Origin: Streptomyces fradiae ATCC 10745 = DSM 40063
GTDB taxonomy: Bacteria > Actinomycetota > Actinomycetes > Streptomycetales > Streptomycetaceae
Assembly (NCBI RefSeq): GCF_008704425.1
Contig: NZ_CP023696.1
Location: 4,070,501-4,134,500, forward strand
Length of the DNA stretch: 64,000 nt
Direction: 5' to 3'
Shown piece by piece: positions 15,181 to 23,773 of this stretch. Position 1 is the first letter of the stretch. Each line of letters starts with the position of its first letter. The notes below the pieces were generated by a model, which made no database searches, was not told the origin of the DNA, and was given only the letters and a program-made list of their open reading frames with translations. The position numbers and the translations under genes were made by a program.

Positions 15181-16857
15181 ATGGGACATGTGGAGGTCGC
15201 GCACCTCGAGTACTACCTGCCGGACGGGCGGGCGCTCCTCGGCGACGTGTCGTTCCGGGTCGGCGAGGGGGCCGTCGTCGCCCTCGTCGGTCCGAACGGC
15301 GCGGGCAAGACGACGCTGCTGAGGCTGATCTCCGGTGAGGCGCAGCCGCACGGCGGCACGGTCGCGGTGAGCGGCGGGCTCGGTGTGATGCCGCAGTTCG
15401 TGGGGTCCGTACGGGACGAGCGCACCGTCCGCGACCTGCTGGTCTCGGTGGCGCCCCGGCGCATCCGGGAGGCCGCCGCCGCGGTCGACGAGGCCGAGCA
15501 CCTGATCATGACCGTGGACGACGAGGCCGCGCAGATGCGGTACGCGCAGGCGCTCAGCGACTGGGCGGAGGCGCGCGGCTACGAGGCCGAGACCCTCTGG
15601 GACATCTGCACCACGGCGGCGCTGGGCGTCCCGTACGAGCGCGCCCAGTTCCGCGAGGTGCGCACGCTCAGCGGCGGCGAGCAGAAGCGGCTGGTGCTGG
15701 AGGCGCTGCTGCGCGGCCCCGAGGAGGTGCTGCTGCTCGACGAGCCGGACAACTACCTCGACGTACCGGGCAAGCGGTGGCTGGAGGAGCGGCTCGGCGA
15801 GACCCGCAAGACGGTGCTCTTCGTCTCCCACGACCGGGAGCTGCTGGCGCGGGCCGCGCAGAAGATCGTGGCCGTCGAGCCCGGCCCGGCCGGGGCGGAC
15901 GTGTGGGTGCACGGCGGCGGCTTCGCGACCTTCCACGACGCGCGGCGGGAGCGGTTCGCCCGCTTCGAGGAGCTGCAGCGGCGCTGGGAGGAGAAGCACG
16001 CGCAGCTCAAGCAGCTCGTCAACACGCTGAAGAACAAGGCCGCCTTCAACGACGGGCTGGCCTCCCGCTACCAGGCGGCGCAGACTCGGCTGCGGAAGTT
16101 CGAGGAGGCCGGGCCGCCGCCCGAGCCGCCGCGCGAGCAGGACATCCGGATGAGGCTGCGGGGCGGCCGGACCGGGGTGCGGGCGGTGGAGTGCCGGGGC
16201 CTGGAGCTGACCGGGCTGATGAAGCCGTTCGACCTGGAGGTCTTCTACGGGGAGCGGGTGGCCGTGCTGGGGTCGAACGGCTCCGGCAAGTCGCACTTCC
16301 TGCGGCTGCTGGCGGGCGACGCGACGGTGGCGCACTCCGGGGCGTGGAAGCTGGGCGCGCGGGTCGTGCCGGGCCACTTCGCGCAGACCCATGCCCTCCC
16401 GTCGCCCGGCCGCCACCCCTCATCGACGGCGCTGCGCGCCGACGGCGGTCCCCCCGAGCTCGAGGGCCGCACGCTGGTCGACATCCTGTGGACCGAGCAC
16501 GCCAAGGACCGGGGCGGCGCCATGTCCACCCTGCGCCGCTACGAGCTGGAGAAGCAGGGCGACCAGGTCTTCGGGCGGCTGTCGGGCGGGCAGCAGGCGC
16601 GCTTCCAGATCCTGCTGCTGGAGCTGTCGGGGTCGACGGCGCTGCTGCTGGACGAGCCGACGGACAACCTGGACCTGGAGTCGGCGGAAGCCCTCCAGGC
16701 CGGGCTGGAGGCGTACGAGGGCACGGTGCTGGCGGTGACGCACGACCGCTGGTTCGCGCGCTCCTTCGACCGGTACCTGGTCTTCGGGGCGGACGGCGTC
16801 GTACGGGAGACGGCGGAGCCGGTGTGGGACGAGCGGCGCGTGGAGCGCAGTCGGTAG
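15181..16857 (+). CDS. ABC-F family ATP-binding protein
   Basis: This is a soluble twin-ATPase without membrane segments. ABC-F proteins act on the ribosome as translation factors or antibiotic-protection proteins. It has 558 residues. The first domain has Walker A GPNGAGKT (37-44), signature LSGGEQKR and Walker B LLLDEPDNYLD. A charged helical linker lies at ~residues 255-320 (RFEELQRRWEEKHAQLKQL). The second domain has Walker A GSNGSGKS (~364-371), LSGGQQAR and LLLDEPTDNLD. A short Pro/Ser-rich insertion (~405-430) lies in the second ATPase. Whether it is a housekeeping or resistance factor cannot be told from motifs. Its ATG is only 55 bp from the divergent gene. Confidence 0.9.
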   Translation: MGHVEVAHLEYYLPDGRALLGDVSFRVGEGAVVALVGPNGAGKTTLLRLISGEAQPHGGTVAVSGGLGVMPQFVGSVRDERTVRDLLVSVAPRRIREAAAAVDEAEHLIMTVDDEAAQMRYAQALSDWAEARGYEAETLWDICTTAALGVPYERAQFREVRTLSGGEQKRLVLEALLRGPEEVLLLDEPDNYLDVPGKRWLEERLGETRKTVLFVSHDRELLARAAQKIVAVEPGPAGADVWVHGGGFATFHDARRERFARFEELQRRWEEKHAQLKQLVNTLKNKAAFNDGLASRYQAAQTRLRKFEEAGPPPEPPREQDIRMRLRGGRTGVRAVECRGLELTGLMKPFDLEVFYGERVAVLGSNGSGKSHFLRLLAGDATVAHSGAWKLGARVVPGHFAQTHALPSPGRHPSSTALRADGGPPELEGRTLVDILWTEHAKDRGGAMSTLRRYELEKQGDQVFGRLSGGQQARFQILLLELSGSTALLLDEPTDNLDLESAEALQAGLEAYEGTVLAVTHDRWFARSFDRYLVFGADGVVRETAEPVWDERRVERSR

Positions 16858-17172
16858 GGCCCGGTGAGGGGCGGTGCGGCGGGCGTCGGACGCGCCCGCC
16901 GGCGGCGGTCCGCCGGGCGTGATCGGCGCCCCTCCGGCGGCCGACATCCCCCGACCCGTTTTGACCCGCGTGGGGGACGCCGCGTATTCTTCTGGTTTGT
17001 TATGCGTACTGGCTCACTCGATCTCACGTGAGAGGCCGTTACGCCGGTCCACCGGGCCGATGACCAGCGACCTGCACTCGGTTTGCGTCACCGACGTGTG
17101 GTCATGGCTGTCGTGATCGTCCGTGGTGGCCTTGACAAGGACCCACTCACTGAAGAAGCGAAGGCTACGACC
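16858..17172 (+). promoter_or_regulatory. rplM promoter and 5' leader region
   Basis: This 315-nt gap contains a strong promoter at 16961-16990 and then a leader of ~175 nt to the rplM GTG. The leader is open in the rplM frame from 17083, but L13 homology begins only at the GTG. Such a long leader ahead of L13-S9 suggests post-transcriptional control, although no known L13-leader fold could be confirmed by eye. Confidence 0.5.
16961..16990 (+). promoter_or_regulatory. Strong promoter for rplM-rpsI
   Basis: TTGACC (16961-16966) and TATTCT (16985-16990) are 18 nt apart, close to the housekeeping consensus and unusually AT-rich for this genome. It is the best-looking vegetative promoter in the first 20 kb. 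Confidence 0.75.
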
Positions 17173-17616
17173 GTGCGTACGTACAGCCCCAAGCCCGGCG
17201 ATGTCACCCGCCAGTGGCACGTCATCGACGCCCAGGACGTCGTCCTGGGTCGCCTGGCCACCACCGCCGCCACGCTCCTCCGGGGCAAGCACAAGCCGAT
17301 CTACGCGCCGCACGTCGACGCTGGTGACTTCGTCATCATCATCAACGCCGACAAGGTGCACCTCTCCGGCAACAAGCGGACCCAGAAGATGGCGTACCGC
17401 CACTCCGGCTACCCGGGCGGTCTGCGCTCCGTCCGCTACGACGACCTCCTGGCGAACAACCCGGAGAAGGCCGTCGAGAAGGCCGTGAAGGGCATGCTCC
17501 CGAAGAACTCCCTCGGCCGTCAGATGCTCTCGAAGCTGAAGGTCTACGCGGGCGAGAACCACCCGCACGCTGCGCAGCAGCCGGTTCCGTTCGAGATCAC
17601 CCAGGTCGCGCAGTAA
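17173..17616 (+). CDS. rplM: 50S ribosomal protein L13
   Basis: This is an early-assembly large-subunit protein. The 147 residues from the GTG (RTYSPKPGDVTRQWHVIDAQ) match family length and include GRLATTAATLLRGKHKP, the DFVIIINADKV core and KMAYRHSGYPGG. A longer in-frame extension starting at 17083 exists but has no family support, so I chose the internal GTG behind GAAGG. rpsI follows 41 nt downstream, the universal L13-S9 pair. Confidence 0.97.
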   Translation: MRTYSPKPGDVTRQWHVIDAQDVVLGRLATTAATLLRGKHKPIYAPHVDAGDFVIIINADKVHLSGNKRTQKMAYRHSGYPGGLRSVRYDDLLANNPEKAVEKAVKGMLPKNSLGRQMLSKLKVYAGENHPHAAQQPVPFEITQVAQ

Positions 17617-17657
17617 GTCCGGCCACCCCCTAAGACGAAAAGAATCTGAGGAGCATC

Positions 17658-18176
17658 GTGGCCGAGACCACTGTTGAGAACCCCATCGAGGGCGAGGAGA
17701 CCTACGCCGAGGTCACCACCTTCGAGTCCGAGGTCCCCGTCGAGGGCGAGTACACCTCGGAGTCCCTGGCGTCCCGCTTCGGCGAGCCGCAGCCGGCCGC
17801 CGGCCTGGGCCGCCGCAAGAACGCCATCGCCCGCGTCCGGATCGTCCCGGGCACCGGCAAGTGGAAGATCAACGGTCGCACCCTCGAGGACTACTTCCCG
17901 AACAAGGTGCACCAGCAGGAAGTCAACGAGCCCTTCAAGGTGCTCGAGCTCGAGGGCCGCTACGACGTCGTCGCCCGCATCGCGGGTGGCGGTGTCTCCG
18001 GCCAGGCCGGCGCCCTGCGCCTCGGCGTGGCCCGCGCCCTGAACGAGGCGGACGTGGACAACAACCGCGGCCCGCTCAAGAAGGCCGGCTTCCTGAGCCG
18101 CGACGACCGCGCGGTCGAGCGGAAGAAGGCCGGTCTGAAGAAGGCCCGCAAGGCCCCGCAGTACAGCAAGCGCTAA
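17658..18176 (+). CDS. rpsI: 30S ribosomal protein S9 with acidic N-terminal extension
   Basis: The C-terminal tail of S9 (ending QYSKR) reaches the P-site tRNA. It has 172 residues with the S9 domain from ~45 on (LGRRKNAIARVRIVPGTGKW, ISGQAGALRLGVARAL region, GFLSRDDRAVERKK). The first ~45 residues are an acidic Glu/Thr/Val extension usual in actinobacterial S9. It has a GTG start after TGAGGAGCATC. A perfect 18-bp terminator follows. Confidence 0.97.
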   Translation: MAETTVENPIEGEETYAEVTTFESEVPVEGEYTSESLASRFGEPQPAAGLGRRKNAIARVRIVPGTGKWKINGRTLEDYFPNKVHQQEVNEPFKVLELEGRYDVVARIAGGGVSGQAGALRLGVARALNEADVDNNRGPLKKAGFLSRDDRAVERKKAGLKKARKAPQYSKR

Positions 18177-18203
18177 ACACCGCGCCTGCTCGGTCTGCTC
18201 GTA

Positions 18204-18247
18204 CGTACGCCCCGGCGGCACTCCCGTGCCGCCGGGGCGTACGTTTT
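18204..18247 (+). terminator. Rho-independent terminator after rpsI
   Basis: A perfect 18-bp stem (18204-18221 with 18226-18243) closes on the loop TCCC and is followed directly by TTTT. This is the most canonical terminator in the window. Confidence 0.92.
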
Positions 18248-18307
18248 CCCTTGGTCCATTGGTCCATCGCTCTATCGCTCTATCGGCAAGTCTTTCGGAG
18301 GACGGTT

Positions 18308-19666
18308 GTGGGACGACTCTTCGGCACGGACGGCGTGCGCGGTGTCGCCAACGCGGATCTGACGGCGGAGCTCGCGCTCGGCCTCTCCGTGGCGGCGGCC
18401 CACGTGCTCGCCGAGGCGGGCACCTTCGAGGGCCACCGGCCCACCGCGGTGGTCGGCCGGGACCCGCGCGCCTCGGGCGAGTTCCTGGAGGCCGCCGTCG
18501 TGGCGGGCCTCGCCAGCGCCGGGGTGGACGTGCTGCGGGTGGGTGTCCTGCCGACGCCGGCCGTCGCCCACCTGACCGGGTCGCTCGGCGCCGACCTCGG
18601 CGTCATGCTCTCGGCGTCGCACAACGCCATGCCGGACAACGGCATCAAGTTCTTCGCGCGCGGCGGCCACAAGCTCGCCGACGAGCTGGAGGACCGCATC
18701 GAGTCGGTGTACCGGCAGCACCGCACCGGTGAGCCGTGGGACCGGCCGACCGGCGCCGGCGTGGGCCGCGTCCGCGACTACGGCCGGGGCGCCGAGGACT
18801 ACGTCGCCCACCTCCTCTCCGTCCTGCCCAACCGCCTCGACGGGCTGAAGGTCGTCCTGGACGAGGCGCACGGCGCGGCCTCCCACGTGTCGCCCGAGGC
18901 GTTCCGGCGGGCCGGGGCCGAGGTCGTCACCATCGGCGCCGACCCGGACGGGCTCAACATCAACGACGGCTGCGGCTCCACCCACCTCGACCTGCTGAAG
19001 GCGGCCGTCGTCGAGCACGGCGCCGACCTGGGCATCGCCCACGACGGCGACGCCGACCGCTGCCTGGCCGTGGACCACACCGGCACGGAGGTCGACGGCG
19101 ACCAGATCCTCGCCGTCCTGGCCCTGGCCATGCGGGAGGCCGGCACGCTGCGTGGTGACACCGTTGTCGCCACCGTCATGTCGAACCTGGGCTTCACGCT
19201 CGCCATGGAGCGCGAGGGCCTGCGCCTCGTCCAGACCGCGGTGGGCGACCGCTACGTGCTGGAGGAGATGAAGGAGCGGGGCTACGCGCTGGGCGGCGAG
19301 CAGTCCGGGCACGTCATCGTGCTGGACCACGCCACCACCGGCGACGGCACCCTGACCGGGCTGCTGCTGGCCGCGCGGGTCGCGGCGACCGGGCGGCGCC
19401 TCGCCGACCTGGCCGGTGTGATGGAGCGCCTGCCGCAGGTCCTGATCAACGTCAAGGACGTCGACAAGAGCCGGGTGAAGACCTCCGCGGAGCTGGGCGT
19501 CGCCATCGCCGACGCCGAGCGGGCGCTGGGCGCCACCGGCCGCGTGCTGCTCCGCCCCTCCGGTACGGAGCCGCTCGTACGGGTGATGGTGGAGGCCGCC
19601 GACATCGAGCAGGCCCGGACCGTCGCCGGGCAGCTCGCCGACGCGGTGAAGGCCGCGCTGGGCTGA
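18308..19666 (+). CDS. glmM: Phosphoglucosamine mutase
   Basis: GlmM converts glucosamine-6-phosphate to glucosamine-1-phosphate on the way to UDP-GlcNAc and peptidoglycan. It has 452 residues. The N-terminal GRLFGTDGVRGVAN, the phosphoserine loop MLSASHN (Ser ~104), the Mg-binding DGDADR, the sugar-binding GGEQSGH and the phosphate-binding RPSGTEPLVRV are all present. GTG 18308 follows CGGAGGACGGTT. glmS of the same pathway is 1.9 kb downstream. Confidence 0.97.
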   Translation: MGRLFGTDGVRGVANADLTAELALGLSVAAAHVLAEAGTFEGHRPTAVVGRDPRASGEFLEAAVVAGLASAGVDVLRVGVLPTPAVAHLTGSLGADLGVMLSASHNAMPDNGIKFFARGGHKLADELEDRIESVYRQHRTGEPWDRPTGAGVGRVRDYGRGAEDYVAHLLSVLPNRLDGLKVVLDEAHGAASHVSPEAFRRAGAEVVTIGADPDGLNINDGCGSTHLDLLKAAVVEHGADLGIAHDGDADRCLAVDHTGTEVDGDQILAVLALAMREAGTLRGDTVVATVMSNLGFTLAMEREGLRLVQTAVGDRYVLEEMKERGYALGGEQSGHVIVLDHATTGDGTLTGLLLAARVAATGRRLADLAGVMERLPQVLINVKDVDKSRVKTSAELGVAIADAERALGATGRVLLRPSGTEPLVRVMVEAADIEQARTVAGQLADAVKAALG

Positions 19667-19715
19667 AGGCCCCCGCCGGGCCGGATGCCCCGCCGGGCCT
19701 GAGTGCCCCGCCCGT

Positions 19716-19760
19716 GAGAGCGCCCCGCACGGTCCTGTCCGGACCGGGCGGGGCGCTCTC
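19716..19760. terminator. Hairpin between convergent glmM and coaA
   Basis: Arms GAGAGCGCCCCGC (19716-19728) and GCGGGGCGCTCTC (19748-19760) are perfect, with inner GGTCC/GGACC pairing. Lying between two convergent genes, it may serve both strands. Confidence 0.75.
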
Positions 19761-19854
19761 GTGTGCGGGCCCGGCTTCCGGCTCGCGTACTTCCGGCTCG
19801 GGCGCCGGCCGACGGGGCGCCGGTCGGCGGGGGGCCGGGCGGTGGGCCCCGGCG

Positions 19855-21018
19855 TCAGAGCTTGCGCAGCGAGAGCCGCTGGACCTTGTGGTCCGGGCCC
19901 TTGCGGACGACGAGGTTGGCGCGGCCGCGGGTGGGGGCGACGTTCTCCAGGAGGTTCACCTTGTTGATCGTCCGCCACATCGTGCGGGCGTACTCCAGCG
20001 CCTCCTCCTCGCTGACCTGCGTGTACTTGCGGAAGTACGACGACGGGTCCTGGAAGGCGGTCTCCCGCAGCTTGCGGAAGCGGTTCAGGTACCAGCGCTC
20101 GATGTCCTCGGGGCGGGCGTCCACGTACACCGAGAAGTCGAAGTAGTCGGCGAGGCCCACGCGGGTGCGGCCGTCCTTGCCGGGCAGGGCCGGCTGGAGG
20201 ACGTTGATGCCCTCGACGATGAGGATGTCCGGGCGGCGCACCGTGAGGCGCTCGCCGGGCACGATGTCGTAGATCAGGTGCGAGTAGACGGGCGCCGAGA
20301 CCTCGTCCTTGCCGGCCTTGATGTCGGCGACGAACCGGGTGAGCGCCCGCCGGTCGTACGACTCGGGGAAGCCCTTGCGGGACATCAGGCCGCGCGCCTG
20401 CAGCTCCTTCATGGGCAGCAGGAACCCGTCCGTCGTGACCCGCTCGACGCGCGGGTGCTCCGGCCAGCGGGCGAGCAGCGCCTGGAGGAGGCGGGCGACG
20501 GTCGACTTGCCGACGGCGACGGAACCGGCGACGCCGATGACGAACGGGGTGCCGCGCTGGGCGCCCTTCTCGCCGAGGAACGTGTTGAGCGCCCCGCGCA
20601 GGTCGGCGGAGGCGCCCACGTAGAGGTTGAGGAGCCGGGAGAGCGGCAGGTAGACGTCGCGGACCTCGTCCAGGTCGATGACGTCGCCGAGCCCGCGGAC
20701 CCGCTCGACCTCGTCGGCGGTGAGCGGCAGCGGCGTCTTGTCCCGCAGGGCGCTCCACTGGTCCCGGGTGAGATCGACGTACGGCGTCGTCTCGGCCCGC
20801 CGTGACCCACCGGACGCGGGGCCGGAGCCGGACGCGGGCGCGGGGCCGGACGCCGGTGCGGGCGCCGGTGCGGGCGCCGGGTCGGGGGTGGGTGCCGCGT
20901 CGGGGGCGGGTGCGGGGTCCGGTGGGGAGCCCGCGGGAGGGCCCGTCGAGGGGCCCGGCCGGGGCTCGCTGCCGGGCGGGCTGCCGGGTGTGCTGCTTCG
21001 TGGCGGCGAAGTGATCAC
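19855..21018 (-). CDS. coaA: Pantothenate kinase type I with Pro/Ala-rich N-terminal extension
   Basis: This enzyme catalyses ATP-dependent phosphorylation of pantothenate, the first step of CoA synthesis. It has 387 residues. The catalytic part begins near residue 78 (TPYVDLTRDQW) and includes P-loop GVAGSVAVGKST (162-173), TTDGFLLPM, GFPESYD and IVEGINVLQ. Type I enzymes are normally ~310-330 aa. Here the first ~78 residues are a low-complexity PAPAP/SGSGP segment. The GTG at 21018 is the first start in frame; a later start would remove the extension, but none in the repeat tract has an obvious ribosome-binding site. Confidence 0.93.
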   Translation of the reverse strand: MITSPPRSSTPGSPPGSEPRPGPSTGPPAGSPPDPAPAPDAAPTPDPAPAPAPAPASGPAPASGSGPASGGSRRAETTPYVDLTRDQWSALRDKTPLPLTADEVERVRGLGDVIDLDEVRDVYLPLSRLLNLYVGASADLRGALNTFLGEKGAQRGTPFVIGVAGSVAVGKSTVARLLQALLARWPEHPRVERVTTDGFLLPMKELQARGLMSRKGFPESYDRRALTRFVADIKAGKDEVSAPVYSHLIYDIVPGERLTVRRPDILIVEGINVLQPALPGKDGRTRVGLADYFDFSVYVDARPEDIERWYLNRFRKLRETAFQDPSSYFRKYTQVSEEEALEYARTMWRTINKVNLLENVAPTRGRANLVVRKGPDHKVQRLSLRKL

Positions 21019-21179
21019 CCAGCCATTGTCGTGCGTCCGGCGGCGCCGTGGGGGGTGTGCTCGGTCACGTGGGTGGCCGGTGCCGCGGGCCTGCCGGTAC
21101 GGGACGGAGACCCGGCGGCCGGGCCGCGAAAGTCGGTGCCGTACCCGGGTCCGGAACGGAGCGAGGAGAGGACGGGGCC

Positions 21180-21476
21180 ATGCCGATCGGCGCGGGCGGG
21201 GACGGGGAGGGGAACGGGGACGTACCGCCGCCGGTGCGGGGCGGCGGGGCCGTGCCGCCGGTGGGGCGGGGTGCGGGCGGTCCGGAGCCGGGGTGCCCCG
21301 TGTACCCGCAGGACGACGCCGGACGGCACGCCCGGGACGGCTTCCAGAGCGGCGAGGAGACCGCCTATCTGCTGCGCTCGCCCGCCAACGCCCGCGCCCT
21401 GCTGGAGTCCATCGCGGAGCTGGACGCCGGGCGGGGCCTGGTCGGGGAGCCGGCGGATGCCGGGGACGGCGGGTGA
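21180..21476 (+). CDS. Small protein with YefM/Phd-antitoxin-like C-terminal segment
   Basis: This 98-residue protein has a GAGAGGACGGGGCC ribosome-binding region before ATG 21180. The first ~55 residues are Gly/Pro-rich and probably disordered. Residues ~60-90 contain EETAYLLRSPANARALLESI, close to the toxin-binding C-terminal helix of YefM antitoxins (YLLRSPANARRLL type). The N-terminal Phd/YefM DNA-binding domain is missing and no YoeB-like toxin lies nearby. It sits between coaA and glmS; its role is unknown. Confidence 0.7.
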   Translation: MPIGAGGDGEGNGDVPPPVRGGGAVPPVGRGAGGPEPGCPVYPQDDAGRHARDGFQSGEETAYLLRSPANARALLESIAELDAGRGLVGEPADAGDGG

Positions 21477-21556
21477 GTCAGCCGTACCCCGCCCGGTTGC
21501 GCCAGGTGGGCCTGGTTGGCGGGGGTGCGGTGGGGGTGGGGTCGTAGGCTGCCGCC

Positions 21557-23404
21557 ATGTGCGGAATCGTGGGATACGTCGGCGGGCAGTCGGCGCTGGA
21601 TGTGGTCGTCGCGGGGCTGCGGCGGCTGGAGTACCGGGGTTACGACTCGGCCGGGGTCGCCGTCCTCGCCGACGGGGGGCTCGCCGCCGCCAAGAAGGCC
21701 GGCAAGCTCGTCAACCTCGACAAGGAGCTGGCCGCCCGGCCCCTGCCCAGCGGGTCGACCGGGATCGGGCACACCCGGTGGGCCACCCACGGCGGGCCCA
21801 GCGACACCAACGCCCACCCCCATCTGGACAACGCGGGGCGGGTCGCCGTCGTCCACAACGGCATCATCGAGAACTTCGCCGCCCTCCGGGCCGAGCTGGC
21901 CGAGCGCGGCCACGACCTGTCCTCCGAGACCGACACCGAGGTCGTCGCCCACCTCCTCGCGGAGGCCCACTCGTCCACCGCCGACCTGGCCGAGGCGATG
22001 CGGCAGGTCTGCCGCCGCCTCGAAGGGGCGTTCACCCTCGTCGCGCTGCACGCCGACGAGCCGGACGTCGTCGTCGGCGCCCGGCGCAACTCGCCGCTCG
22101 TCGTCGGCGTCGGCGAGGGCGAGGCGTTCCTCGCCTCCGACGTGGCCGCGTTCATCGAGCACACCCGCGACGCGATCGAGCTGGGCCAGGACCAGGTGGT
22201 CGAGGTGCGCCGGGACGGGGCCGTCGTCACCGACTTCCACGGGGCGCCCGCCGAGGTGCGCTCGTACCACGTCGACTGGGACGCGTCCGCCGCCGAGAAG
22301 GGCGGCTACGCCTCCTTCATGCTCAAGGAGATCGCCGAGCAGCCGAAGGCCGTCGCCGACACCCTGCTCGGCCGGATCGACGCCGAGGGCTCCCTCACGC
22401 TGGACGAGGTCCGCATCCCGGCCGCCGTGCTGCGGGAGGCCACCAAGGTGGTCATCGTCGCGTGCGGCACCGCCTTCCACGCGGGCCTCATCGCCAAGTA
22501 CGCCATCGAGCACTGGACCCGCATCCCCTGCGAGGTGGAGCTGGCCAGCGAGTTCCGCTACCGGGACCCGATCCTCGACCAGGGCACCCTGGTCGTCGCC
22601 ATCTCCCAGTCCGGCGAGACCATGGACACCCTCATGGCGGTGCGGCACGCCCGCGAGCAGGGCGCCCGCGTGCTGGCCATCTGCAACACCAACGGCTCCA
22701 CCATCCCCCGCGAGTCCGACGCCGTGCTCTACACCCACGCCGGGCCGGAGGTCGCCGTCGCGTCCACCAAGGCGTTCCTCACCCAGCTCGTCGCCTGCTA
22801 CCTCGTCGCCCTGTACCTGGGGCAGGTGCGCGGCACCCAGTGGGGCGACGAGATCCGCGCCGTCGTCCGCGACCTCGCGCGGATCGCGGAGGACGTGGAG
22901 CGGGTCCTTCAGACCATGGAGCCGGTACGGGAGCTGGCCCGGTCCCTCGCCGGCCACGACACCGTCCTCTTCCTCGGCCGGCACGTCGGCCACCCGGTCG
23001 CCCTCGAAGGCGCCCTGAAGCTGAAGGAACTGGCCTACATGCACGCCGAGGGCTTCGCCGCCGGCGAGCTGAAGCACGGCCCGATCGCCCTCATCGAGGA
23101 GGGCCTGCCGGTCGTCGTCGTGGTGCCCTCGCCGCGCGGCCGGTCCGTCCTCCACGGCAAGATCGTCTCCAACATCCAGGAGATCCGCGCGCGCGGGGCC
23201 CGCACCATCGTCATCGCGGAGGAGGGCGACGAGGCCGTCGTGCCGTACGCCGACCACCTCGTCCGCGTGCCCGCCACGCCGACGCTCCTGCAGCCCCTCG
23301 TCTCCACCGTGCCGCTGCAGGTCTTCGCCTGCGAACTGGCGACCGCGCGCGGCAACGAGGTCGACCAGCCGCGCAACCTCGCGAAGTCGGTCACCGTCGA
23401 ATGA
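21557..23404 (+). CDS. glmS: Glutamine-fructose-6-phosphate aminotransferase (isomerizing)
   Basis: GlmS makes glucosamine-6-phosphate from fructose-6-phosphate and glutamine, the entry to amino-sugar synthesis. It has 615 residues. An N-terminal Ntn glutaminase begins MCGIVGYVG (Cys2 nucleophile after Met removal) and continues EYRGYDSAGVAV, GHTRWATHG and VHNGIIENF. Two SIS domains follow (VACGTAFHAGLIAKY, SQSGETMDTL), with a C terminus of LAKSVTVE. The -10-like TAGGCT lies ~8 nt upstream of the ATG with no clear Shine-Dalgarno, so a leaderless mRNA is possible. Its stop overlaps acpS by four bases (ATGA). Confidence 0.97.
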   Translation: MCGIVGYVGGQSALDVVVAGLRRLEYRGYDSAGVAVLADGGLAAAKKAGKLVNLDKELAARPLPSGSTGIGHTRWATHGGPSDTNAHPHLDNAGRVAVVHNGIIENFAALRAELAERGHDLSSETDTEVVAHLLAEAHSSTADLAEAMRQVCRRLEGAFTLVALHADEPDVVVGARRNSPLVVGVGEGEAFLASDVAAFIEHTRDAIELGQDQVVEVRRDGAVVTDFHGAPAEVRSYHVDWDASAAEKGGYASFMLKEIAEQPKAVADTLLGRIDAEGSLTLDEVRIPAAVLREATKVVIVACGTAFHAGLIAKYAIEHWTRIPCEVELASEFRYRDPILDQGTLVVAISQSGETMDTLMAVRHAREQGARVLAICNTNGSTIPRESDAVLYTHAGPEVAVASTKAFLTQLVACYLVALYLGQVRGTQWGDEIRAVVRDLARIAEDVERVLQTMEPVRELARSLAGHDTVLFLGRHVGHPVALEGALKLKELAYMHAEGFAAGELKHGPIALIEEGLPVVVVVPSPRGRSVLHGKIVSNIQEIRARGARTIVIAEEGDEAVVPYADHLVRVPATPTLLQPLVSTVPLQVFACELATARGNEVDQPRNLAKSVTVE

Positions 23405-23769
23405 TCATCGGGGTGGGGATCGACGTCGCCGAGATCGACCGCTTCGCGGAGGCGCTGGAGCGCACCCCGCAACTGGCCGAACGGCTGTTCATCGAGCGGG
23501 AGCTGTACCTGCCGAGCGGGGAGCGGCGGGGCGTCGCCTCGCTCGCCGCGCGGTTCGCCGCGAAGGAGGCCGTCGCCAAGGCCCTCGGCGCGCCCGGCGG
23601 GCTGCACTGGACGGACGCCGAGGTGTACGTGGAGGCGAGCGGGCAGCCCCGGCTGCGGGTGCGCGGCACGGTCGCCGCGCGCGCCGCCGAACTGGGCGTG
23701 CGGCACTGGCACGTGTCGCTCAGTCATGACGCGGGGGTGGCGTCCGCCGTGGTGATCGCGGAGGGTTGA
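23401..23769 (+). CDS. acpS: Holo-[acyl-carrier-protein] synthase
   Basis: AcpS transfers phosphopantetheine from CoA to acyl carrier proteins. It has 122 residues beginning MIIGVGIDVAEIDRF, with the Mg-binding Asp in GIDV and Glu in ARFAAKEAVAKALG, and the C-terminal HVSLSHDAGVASAVVI. The four-base overlap with glmS indicates coupling. nnr follows five bases after its stop. Confidence 0.97.
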   Translation: MIIGVGIDVAEIDRFAEALERTPQLAERLFIERELYLPSGERRGVASLAARFAAKEAVAKALGAPGGLHWTDAEVYVEASGQPRLRVRGTVAARAAELGVRHWHVSLSHDAGVASAVVIAEG

Positions 23770-23773
23770 GCGC

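Noticed and set aside
16874..17172. Extended N terminus or leader peptide of rplM
   Set aside because: Open frames exist here, but the L13 family begins at GTG 17173 and the upstream residues match nothing; it was treated as untranslated leader.
21477..21556. glmS riboswitch/ribozyme
   Set aside because: The gap before glmS is only 80 nt, lacks the ribozyme core and the gene may be leaderless.
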